Shown piece after piece: positions 1 to 5,443 of a stretch of 5,443 nt of DNA (positions within the stretch are counted from its first letter, which is position 1; every line of letters begins with the position of its first letter). The position numbers and the translations under genes are program-made. The stretch is from an uncultured Eubacteriales bacterium (GTDB lineage Bacteria > Bacillota > Clostridia > Oscillospirales > CAG-272). The DNA is taken from positions 1-5,443 of the forward strand of contig CAKRWK010000094.1 of the NCBI GenBank assembly GCA_934417455.1, given 5' to 3'. Under the pieces are notes generated by a model. It ran no database searches. It was not told the origin of the DNA and saw only the letters and a program-made list of their open reading frames with translations.

Positions 1-990
1 ATGATTGCCGGTCTGGAAGAAATCAGCGACGGCGAACTTTATATCGGCGACCGTTTCGTCAACGACGTCCCCCCGAAAGACCGCGACATCGCCATGGTGT
101 TCCAGAACTATGCTCTGTACCCGCATATGACGGTGTTTGACAACATGGCATTCGGTCTGAAACTGCGCAAGGTTCCGAAAGAAGAAATCAAGCGCCGCGT
201 GGAAGAGGCCGCCCGTATCCTCGACATCAGCCATCTTCTCGAACGTCGCCCGAAGGCTCTGTCCGGCGGTCAGAAACAGCGTGTCGCCCTCGGCCGTGCC
301 ATCGTCCGTAACCCCAAGGTGTTCCTGCTCGACGAACCTCTGTCGAACCTGGACGCGAAACTCCGCGCCAGCATGAGAACCGAGTTGACGAAACTGCATA
401 AGCAGGTGGAAACCACCTTCATTTACGTTACGCACGACCAGGTCGAGGCTATGACCATGGCGACGCGTATCGTCGTTATGAGAGACGGTCTTATCCAGCA
501 GGTAGATACGCCTCAGAATTTGTATGACAGCCCCTGCAACCTCTTCGTTGCCGGCTTCATCGGTACGCCCCAGATGAACTTCATCACGGGCAAACTTGTC
601 AAGAAGGATAACGATTTGTACGCTATGATTGGCACGGCCGCCCTGAAGTTGCCCGCCGACAAGGCGAACAATCCCGCGCTGAAAGAGTATATCGACAAGG
701 AAGTCATTTTCGGTATCCGTCCGGAAGCCATTCACGACGAGCCGATGTACCTCAAGTCCTTTGCCGATACGACGATGGACGTCAACGTCGACGTGACCGA
801 ATTGATGGGCGCGGAAATCTACCTCTATATCGGCTTTGAAGGCATGGAGGACGCAACGAACGGCAAAGACCTTATTGCGAGAGTTTCCTCCCGTTCGCAG
901 GCGCGTGCCGGCGACCAAATTAAGGTGGCTATCGACACATCCCGCATTCATATTTTCGACAAAGACACCGAAAAGTGCATCTGCCATTGA
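1..990 (+). CDS. Sugar ABC transporter ATP-binding protein, MalK/UgpC/MsmK family (5' partial)
   Basis: This is the cytoplasmic ATPase subunit of a CUT1-type importer for sugars, oligosaccharides or glycerol phosphate; it hydrolyses ATP to drive uptake with a membrane permease pair and a binding protein. Visible motifs, numbered from base 1: Q-loop in MVFQNYALYPHMTV (Q35), ABC signature LSGGQKQR (87-94), Walker B VFLLDEP (D111, E112), D-loop SNLDAKLR, and switch histidine H145 in YVTHDQVEAM. A C-terminal TOBE/MalK regulatory domain follows, with the typical FGIRPE at 237-242. The family is usually about 370 residues; only 329 are here, and Walker A is absent. The reading frame is open at base 1, and the first ATG corresponds to the internal Met of the usual LRMIAGLE stretch just after Walker A, so this is an edge truncation, not a true start. 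The substrate cannot be told: no permease or binding protein lies in the window. UgpC, MsmK and MalK are hard to separate by sequence, so no symbol is given. Confidence 0.96.
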   Translation: MIAGLEEISDGELYIGDRFVNDVPPKDRDIAMVFQNYALYPHMTVFDNMAFGLKLRKVPKEEIKRRVEEAARILDISHLLERRPKALSGGQKQRVALGRAIVRNPKVFLLDEPLSNLDAKLRASMRTELTKLHKQVETTFIYVTHDQVEAMTMATRIVVMRDGLIQQVDTPQNLYDSPCNLFVAGFIGTPQMNFITGKLVKKDNDLYAMIGTAALKLPADKANNPALKEYIDKEVIFGIRPEAIHDEPMYLKSFADTTMDVNVDVTELMGAEIYLYIGFEGMEDATNGKDLIARVSSRSQARAGDQIKVAIDTSRIHIFDKDTEKCICH

Positions 991-1010
991 CATTTGTAAA
1001 CCAAACATGA

Positions 1011-1050
1011 CAAATAAGAGAGGCGGTTTCCGTCTCTCTTATTTGATTTT
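1011..1050 (+). terminator. Rho-independent terminator of the ABC ATPase gene
   Basis: A near-perfect hairpin starts 20 bases after the stop codon. Bases 1011-1026 pair with 1030-1045 around a TTT loop, with one G-T wobble (1023 with 1033). The 3' arm is T-rich and ends in ATTTT (1046-1050). The T tract is modest, but the 16-pair stem is strong. It separates the ATPase gene from the following promoter. Confidence 0.82.
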
Positions 1051-1059
1051 CAAAAAAAG

Positions 1060-1110
1060 AAAAATATTTTGGCAAAAACTATTGACGACGGACATATATT
1101 TTGTTATAAT
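1060..1110 (+). promoter_or_regulatory. Strong sigma-70/SigA promoter with full UP element and extended -10
   Basis: The -35 box TTGACG (1082-1087) is one base from consensus. After a 17-base spacer comes a perfect -10 box TATAAT (1105-1110), preceded by TG at 1102-1103, which makes it an extended -10. The predicted transcription start is near 1117. Upstream, 1060-1070 reads AAAAATATTTT and 1074-1076 reads AAA. This matches the E. coli consensus UP element (AAAWWTWTTTT, three bases, AAA) at every specified position, and at the expected distance of about -57 to -41. Transcription should need no activator, and no operator palindrome is evident over the core. The 5' untranslated leader would be about 39 bases. 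The core promoter is seen directly; its strength is inferred. Confidence 0.9.
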
Positions 1111-1142
1111 TGTAACAGATGTACTATATACCGGAAACGGAG

Positions 1143-1150
1143 AAAGAGGT
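1143..1150 (+). promoter_or_regulatory. Shine-Dalgarno site that fixes the start at 1156
   Basis: AAAGAGGT matches the ideal AAGGAGGT at seven of eight bases and lies five bases before the ATG at 1156. The frame stays open upstream to a TTG at 1069, but that codon falls inside the UP element, upstream of the predicted transcription start near 1117. It cannot be the start of a transcript made from this promoter. The 1156 start is therefore preferred. Confidence 0.88.
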
Positions 1151-1155
1151 TTACC

Positions 1156-3621
1156 ATGCCGGAAGAGAAGTATGCGTATAACGAGTATGCCGAACTTTCA
1201 CCCGCGGCGTGTCAGAAAGAGCAGGACAGACTGCAGAAAAAGATACGCGCCGGGCTTTCGGAATACGGGAGAGTAGCACAAAGTCTGCGCAGTGCGTACG
1301 ACGCACGCGAGGACGCCAGAGCCGAAGCCAAAGCGGCGCCGGAAAATCCGAAAATACAAAAGAAAGCGGAACGGGCGGAGGATGCCTGCGACGCGGTGAC
1401 GGAAACGTTCCGAGCCGTTAGCGCAACGTTGGATGACGACCTTCTTGCGCTCACCAAGTTGTACAACAGCATGATGGCGCAGTCGTCCGAACCGAGAGCC
1501 AAGACGCTTTCGGAGCGTAAAGAAACCGTGGTCGGAAATTTCGAGTATAAGAAAGCGGCCATTGAGTCCGATGTATCCGACATCGGCGGCGCGGTGGTCA
1601 AATGGAAAACCGATAAGACAGAAGAAACACCCGTGACCGAACCGACGGCCGAGACCGTGCCTGTCGTGCCCGCCGCGTCACCTGCCGTGCCGAAAGACGG
1701 CAAGGAGCGTCGTGATTCGCTTTATTCCGAAGTCAACAAGGCGTACACGGATGCCGGGGAACTGTTCCGCAAGTACGAAGCGACGGCGGAACACCTGTGC
1801 GTGGTGGCACACGCAGCCGCCGGTGCGCGCAACCTCGCTTCGGAAAAGCCGAAAAAGAAAAAGTATCTCATTCAGGCGGATACGCTGGAAAGAGAACAGG
1901 ATACATACACGGAGGACGTCCTTTCGCAGTCCATCGTACTGAACAAGAAAATTCTCACGGTCAGCCGTCTTTACGACCACCTGATTTCACTCGGTGACGA
2001 CGAGGGGGCGACGGGACTTCTGAGAGACGAGAAGGTCCGCCGTCTGACAGCGCTCACGAGAAGCAAACAGAGAGTGGATGCGCGTCTGTCCTCGTGGATT
2101 TCCGAGGATGACTTGAAGCCGGTGTACGACTGGCAATACGATACGGAAACTATGGCAAGCGAAGCCGAAGAAAATAAAAACGAAAGCACGGAGGAAGCAG
2201 AGGCAAAGACTCTGCCGGAAGAAACTATGGAAAACAACGATGTCAAAAACGAACAGGCCGAGGTTTTGAAAAACCTGGCCGCTCTTCTCAGCCAGATGCA
2301 GGAAAAGAAAGACCCCGAAATTCCGGCCGCGTCGGAACCGCCCCGTCCCACGCTGCGCATTGCGCCCGTCACCGTTGACATCTCCAAAGCGGTCGACAAG
2401 GCAGTGGATGCCGCGTTCGCCAAATTCCGTACCGCGTTTGAACGCCGCGTGGACGACTATACGTCCCGTATGATGCCCATGTTTGCGCCCTCTTACGATA
2501 TGAGCGGTGTAGGTCAGGCACTGGAAAAAATGCAGGCTTCCCTTGATGCGAAACTTGCCTACATGATGAAGAAAATCGAGGCCATCGGTCAGAATGTTCC
2601 CGCTATCGCAGCCGCTCCCGCGGAGCCGGTTGTCGTTGATGTGACCGCGACCGTGGAAGCCGCCATGGCGAAAGTCAATGCCGCCGTGGACGAAAAACTG
2701 GAAGCCATGGCAGAGAAATTGGCCGTGGCGCCCGCCGTTGTTGCTTCGAAACCCATCGACACCGAAGCGTTCGACCATGCATATCAGCTCAGTAACAAGA
2801 TTTCCGACGACGAGAAGTTCCTTATCGACAAACTGACGGCTATGCTTGAATCCATCAAGACGCTGAATGACGACATGATGAACCTCACCGAATCTTACTT
2901 CCAGATTACCGAGAAGCAGAAAGAAATCGTTGAACTGCAGCAGCAGACGAACGACCTGCAGCGTTACACGCTCCGTGAGCAGGAAGGCGTACAGGTCAAT
3001 CAAAAGGTTATCAGCACCGACCAGGTCAACGTTATCGAAGCGCAGACGATGATAGGTGAAAAACAAAAAGCCATCAATGAACAGCAGCAGAGCCTCATTG
3101 ATTCGCAGAAAGTCATGCTTGTCGACCAGAAGGGCGTCATCGACGTTCAAGCACAACTTGACGAAGCGATGAAGACGATTGTCTCCGACCAGCAGGCTAT
3201 GCTTGCCAAACACGAAGATATTCTGAAAGGCAACGCGCAGAACATCGATATTCAGAACGAAATTGTCAATATCCAGAATGAAGTCATTGCCGCGCAGAAG
3301 GAGATTGCCGCTGCGCAGAAACAGATTGCCCGTGACCAGAAGAATGTCACCGAGCGTCAGAAGAACAACAACGAAATCGGCATGGAAGCCGTGGAAGACC
3401 TGAAGACCGTGACCAAAGAAACACGTGCCATGGCGGATGCCGTTGCCAAACTTGCCAAGAAGACCGGCAAGAAAACGGAATCCAAACCTGTGAAGGAAGA
3501 GGTTGCCGAAGTCACTCCCGTCGTGGAAACGCCCGCGCCGGCCGTCGAAGAAGCGCCTGTCGCCGAGGTCGTCGAAGAGGCACCTGCCACCGAGGATGCT
3601 CCTGCCGCAACGCAGGAATAA
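1156..3621 (+). CDS. Large cytoplasmic coiled-coil protein with glutamine-seam heptad rod, function unknown
   Basis: I do not recognise this 821-residue protein. It shows no signal peptide, membrane segment, sorting motif or enzyme motif, so it is probably cytoplasmic. Modules, by residue from the ATG at 1156: a charged helical region (about 21-152); a Thr/Pro/Val linker (153-182); a second helical region (about 183-320) that may be a diverged copy of the first and carries a lysine patch PKKKK (232-236); an acidic Glu-rich linker (about 333-365); a Pro-containing stretch; a helical Ala/Val/Lys region (about 407-520) with similar motifs at VDISKAV (407) and VDVTATV (494); 32 heptads in unbroken register (549-772); and an acidic Pro/Ala/Val/Glu tail (773-821) that looks disordered. 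The rod lacks proline and cysteine. The gene has its own strong promoter and terminator, so it is a single-gene unit. Alternating helical and disordered parts and strong expression suggest a structural, scaffolding or tethering role, by inference only. It could also be a phage-derived or cytoskeleton-like protein; nothing here decides that. Confidence 0.93.
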   Translation: MPEEKYAYNEYAELSPAACQKEQDRLQKKIRAGLSEYGRVAQSLRSAYDAREDARAEAKAAPENPKIQKKAERAEDACDAVTETFRAVSATLDDDLLALTKLYNSMMAQSSEPRAKTLSERKETVVGNFEYKKAAIESDVSDIGGAVVKWKTDKTEETPVTEPTAETVPVVPAASPAVPKDGKERRDSLYSEVNKAYTDAGELFRKYEATAEHLCVVAHAAAGARNLASEKPKKKKYLIQADTLEREQDTYTEDVLSQSIVLNKKILTVSRLYDHLISLGDDEGATGLLRDEKVRRLTALTRSKQRVDARLSSWISEDDLKPVYDWQYDTETMASEAEENKNESTEEAEAKTLPEETMENNDVKNEQAEVLKNLAALLSQMQEKKDPEIPAASEPPRPTLRIAPVTVDISKAVDKAVDAAFAKFRTAFERRVDDYTSRMMPMFAPSYDMSGVGQALEKMQASLDAKLAYMMKKIEAIGQNVPAIAAAPAEPVVVDVTATVEAAMAKVNAAVDEKLEAMAEKLAVAPAVVASKPIDTEAFDHAYQLSNKISDDEKFLIDKLTAMLESIKTLNDDMMNLTESYFQITEKQKEIVELQQQTNDLQRYTLREQEGVQVNQKVISTDQVNVIEAQTMIGEKQKAINEQQQSLIDSQKVMLVDQKGVIDVQAQLDEAMKTIVSDQQAMLAKHEDILKGNAQNIDIQNEIVNIQNEVIAAQKEIAAAQKQIARDQKNVTERQKNNNEIGMEAVEDLKTVTKETRAMADAVAKLAKKTGKKTESKPVKEEVAEVTPVVETPAPAVEEAPVAEVVEEAPATEDAPAATQE
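2800..3471 (+). repeat. 32 consecutive heptads encoding a coiled-coil rod with a glutamine position
   Basis: From codon 549 to 772 the protein divides into 32 seven-residue units with no skip or insertion. Position 1 is almost always I, V, L or M, and position 2 is often hydrophobic as well. In units 6 to 27 (2905-3366) position 5 is Gln in 19 of 22 units, including 12 in a row and later six in a row; the exceptions are Met, His and Asn. Typical units are INEQQQS, MLVDQKG, IVNIQNE and IAAAQKQ. Synonymous codons vary from unit to unit, so this is a protein-level repeat, not a recent DNA tandem duplication. As one continuous helix, 224 residues would span roughly 33 nm (about 0.15 nm per residue). 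Confidence 0.9.
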
Positions 3622-3631
3622 TCCGAATTCC

Positions 3632-3690
3632 AACCGAAAAATCCCCCTCTGTCCCGCTTACACGGGCAGAGGGGCATTTTCGGTTTTTTT
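3632..3690 (+). terminator. Strong Rho-independent terminator, possibly bidirectional
   Basis: A long hairpin begins 11 bases after the coiled-coil gene. The outer arm AACCGAAAA (3632-3640) pairs with TTTTCGGTT (3677-3685). An inner GC-rich arm CCCCTCTG (3644-3651) pairs with CAGAGGGG (3667-3674), continuing into a short CCCG/CGGG stem around a CTTACA loop. A run of seven Ts (3684-3690) follows. Read on the - strand, the inner hairpin is followed by ATTTTT, so it could also stop transcription arriving from the convergent gene, although that gene ends about 230 bases away. Confidence 0.93.
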
Positions 3691-3916
3691 GACACCGAGA
3701 CTCTGTTTCCAAACCCATGGAATGCGGGATATGTCTCCCACGTGTTCTTAGAAATTCTTTTGCGGTCCGCGTACATCTCTTCGCATGTTCCCGTCATTCC
3801 TTCGGATATTTATATGCCCCTTCTTCATTCACATGCGTGCATACATCTCCTGTCTCGCCTGTATGAGTATTGTTATGCCGTAGAGGTGTAAGTGCTTATC
3901 GGCCGTGTTCCGTCCC
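3691..3916. other. Intergenic region between convergent genes; no gene seen
   Basis: These 226 bases separate the terminator of the coiled-coil gene from the stop codon of the - strand pyruvyltransferase gene. I find no open frame with a convincing ribosome site, no tRNA-like fold, no strong promoter and no long repeat. Apart from the possibly bidirectional hairpin at 3632-3690, no separate terminator for the - strand gene stands out. Confidence 0.6.
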
Positions 3917-5443
3917 TTATGGAAACATGTTCTGCGACAGGTCACTGCGCAACTTCAGCGCGGAAAGAATCCGTGCAAAATCGGGATGCGCCGTCTGTTC
4001 GCTTTTTTCCAGCACCGGGCAGGCAAAGGCCGGAGAAGACAAAAGAAGATAAGGAATGTCTTTTGCATCACCGTACAAGGCGAGTGGGCAGGGAGTACCG
4101 ACCTCTTCGGCCGTGCGACAAACGTCGTTATATAACCGCTTGCTTTTCAGTGTTTCGGAAAGCAGGCATGGAACGGAGCAAAGAAGAGAGAATACCGCAC
4201 CGTGCAGGCGTTCGGAAACGACCACATCGGCCGTTGCCGCATATTCCCGGAATTCTTCTTCACCGGATACGCAATAAAGCGGTGCTGTCGTCGCGGTCGC
4301 AACTTGCCGTGTGGTCGGCATATCCTGCGTCGGAAACAGAACGAGAAATCCGATGGCATATCCGAGAGAGACTACCTGTCTGATCGTCTTTATCCACAGG
4401 GAGATACAAGCGTCGTCACTTCCGTGAAGTGCAAATAGACAAAGCGGCGCACCGCAGGATGCCTTTTCCGGCAGGAACACGTTTCTTTGAAAGAGTGGCA
4501 GAGAAAAGCATATGTCCGCAGAAAGATACATTTCGGGAAGTCTTTGTTTCCCTTTGTCGGTTTTCGTCAGTCGCAGACCTTCTTCATAGTCTCCCGATGT
4601 TCGGAAAAATATCTTTTTTGCCGAACGGAGTGCGCGCCTCGCTATGGCTTCGGAAAGTCTGCCGGACAGAGCACCGACACCAATGTCCACCATATATACC
4701 CGCCGCTTCTGCCGCACGCAAAAATGCAATAACATCGCATAATAAAGCAAAGAGCGGAAACTGGTTTCGCTTTGCAAAAGATTTCCGCCGCCGAAAATCA
4801 CCGCATCCGAATGCTTCAGAAACCGTCGGACAGCAAACAGATTATTTTTTGAAACAAATCCACGGCAAGCGTCTGATTTTTTGGACAAAATACATATTTT
4901 GTAAATATTTTTTTGCATTAGTTGCGATTTCAATTGTGATAATGTGGCTTCGTCTCCGAAATTTCCGTGTCCGTAATACCCGATGACAAAGGCGGTTTTT
5001 AGTGCACATGCTCGTCGGTATGCCGCAACGGCATCCTCTGCCATATGTCCGGCGCCGTACTCGTCCCGGGCGAGCGCACCGACGGCGGCGCCCGTTTTGT
5101 CCCGATATGTCCCTTCGGAAAGCAACCGGCAGAGGTCGCAAAACAGTCTTTCGTCCGTTATGTGCGGGCGACCGCGTTCGCAGAAATTGGTTGCTTTGGC
5201 GGCAGAGAATGCCGCTCCGTCGCAAATGCCGCCGTATCCTTCGTCCCCCGACAGAATCACGGCCATACCTGTGCACATGGCTTCCAGTGCCGCACGACTG
5301 ACGCCGACAAATATGTTACCCAGTCGCAATATCTCCTCTGCATTTGTCACCGCACCGAGCAGTACTCCGCCGTTGCGTCCGAGCGCGCGATTAGCCTCTT
5401 TCGCCGCCCGACGTATGACCGGCATGCATGTGCCGTCGCCTGC
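3917..5443 (-). CDS. csaB: Glycosyltransferase / CsaB-type polysaccharide pyruvyltransferase fusion (5' partial)
   Basis: CsaB-family enzymes move a ketal pyruvate from phosphoenolpyruvate onto a cell-wall polysaccharide; in S-layer bacteria this creates the ligand for SLH domains. Residues are numbered from the Met at 5425. The first part (to about 135) is the C-terminal half of a GT-B glycosyltransferase: GDG just upstream of that Met, then NAEEILRLGNIFVGVSRAALEAM and GYGG, the nucleotide-sugar binding face. The pyruvyltransferase domain follows (about 144-495): GYYGHGNFGDEA (149-160), FGGGNLLQSETSFRSLLYYA (211-230) and VSERLHGAVFSL (403-414), whose RLH is the conserved family core. The stop is TAA at 3917-3919. 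The frame stays open to the window edge (six more codons), and those codons continue the glycosyltransferase motif, so the Met at 5425 is internal and the rest of the domain lies outside. A stand-alone CsaB is about 360 residues, so this is a fusion. No S-layer gene is visible; the acceptor polymer is inferred, and the symbol reflects the family only. Confidence 0.88.
   Translation of the reverse strand, partial: AGDGTCMPVIRRAAKEANRALGRNGGVLLGAVTNAEEILRLGNIFVGVSRAALEAMCTGMAVILSGDEGYGGICDGAAFSAAKATNFCERGRPHITDERLFCDLCRLLSEGTYRDKTGAAVGALARDEYGAGHMAEDAVAAYRRACALKTAFVIGYYGHGNFGDEATLSQLKSQLMQKNIYKICILSKKSDACRGFVSKNNLFAVRRFLKHSDAVIFGGGNLLQSETSFRSLLYYAMLLHFCVRQKRRVYMVDIGVGALSGRLSEAIARRALRSAKKIFFRTSGDYEEGLRLTKTDKGKQRLPEMYLSADICFSLPLFQRNVFLPEKASCGAPLCLFALHGSDDACISLWIKTIRQVVSLGYAIGFLVLFPTQDMPTTRQVATATTAPLYCVSGEEEFREYAATADVVVSERLHGAVFSLLCSVPCLLSETLKSKRLYNDVCRTAEEVGTPCPLALYGDAKDIPYLLLSSPAFACPVLEKSEQTAHPDFARILSALKLRSDLSQNMFP

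Noticed and set aside
1069..1155. In-frame TTG extension adding 29 residues to the coiled-coil protein.
   Set aside because: The extension overlaps the UP element, -35 and -10 boxes and starts upstream of the predicted transcription start. The ATG at 1156 has a good Shine-Dalgarno site.
2800..3471. DNA-level tandem repeat or minisatellite in the rod region.
   Set aside because: Successive 21-base units differ widely in sequence and synonymous codons; only the protein pattern repeats.
1987..3633. A 548-codon open frame on the - strand, antisense to the coiled-coil gene.
   Set aside because: It is codon-aligned with the sense gene, so its stops would need sense TTA, CTA or TCA codons, which this gene avoids; it ends exactly at a sense TCA (1987). 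It has no promoter or ribosome site, and its Phe/Leu/Arg/Gly-rich product is what antisense of the Q/E/K heptads would give.
3357..3797. A 146-codon - strand frame across the end of the coiled-coil gene and the intergenic region.
   Set aside because: It runs through the terminator hairpin and antisense to the Pro/Ala/Glu tail, with low-complexity Ser/Thr/Ala/Gly content and no recognisable domain or ribosome site.
3691..3916. Possible small RNA or small protein gene in the intergenic region.
   Set aside because: I found no promoter with both boxes, no stable hairpin plus T tract within it, and no short frame with a good ribosome site; only minor palindromes such as ATGCGTGCAT.
3892..4383. 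A 163-codon + strand frame opposite the pyruvyltransferase.
   Set aside because: It is antisense to conserved pyruvyltransferase motifs, and its Arg-rich product has no recognisable domain; it is a shadow of the real gene.
4429..4986. A 185-codon + strand frame opposite the pyruvyltransferase.
   Set aside because: It lies wholly antisense to the GYYGHGN and FGGGN motif regions of a clearly coding gene, with no supporting promoter or domain.

Overview
The window carries three protein-coding genes and their signals: two + strand genes, then one on the - strand that converges on them. GC content looks close to 50%. The genes suggest a Bacillota organism, probably Clostridia or a related group: a UgpC/MsmK-type sugar ABC ATPase, a CsaB-type pyruvyltransferase linked to cell-wall polymers, strong Shine-Dalgarno sites and classic hairpin-plus-T terminators. 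I cannot place it more precisely from sequence alone.

Layout. Positions 1-990 hold the 3' part of a MalK/UgpC/MsmK-family ATPase gene, whose Walker A region lies before the window. A hairpin terminator follows at 1011-1050. Next comes an unusually complete promoter: an exact UP-element match, a TTGACG -35 box, a 17-base spacer and an extended -10 box TGnTATAAT, at 1060-1110. It drives an 821-residue protein (1156-3621) that I do not recognise. This protein is entirely soluble and mostly helical, with disordered linkers between modules. Its C-terminal half contains 32 uninterrupted seven-residue repeats (2800-3471), and 22 of these form a block with glutamine at the same position in 19. A strong terminator ends this gene at 3632-3690. 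Positions 3691-3916 hold no recognisable gene. From 3917 to the right edge, on the - strand, lies a two-domain protein: the C-terminal half of a GT-B glycosyltransferase joined to a CsaB-type polysaccharide pyruvyltransferase. Its 5' end lies beyond the window.

The ATPase energises uptake of a sugar or glycerol phosphate. The glycosyltransferase-pyruvyltransferase acts on a cell-wall polymer. The middle gene has its own promoter and terminator, so it is a single-gene unit and its neighbours say little about its role. It is the main point of interest: a large cytoplasmic coiled-coil rod protein with a polar glutamine seam, expressed from what looks like a very strong constitutive promoter. That combination suggests an abundant structural or scaffolding protein, which is an inference only.
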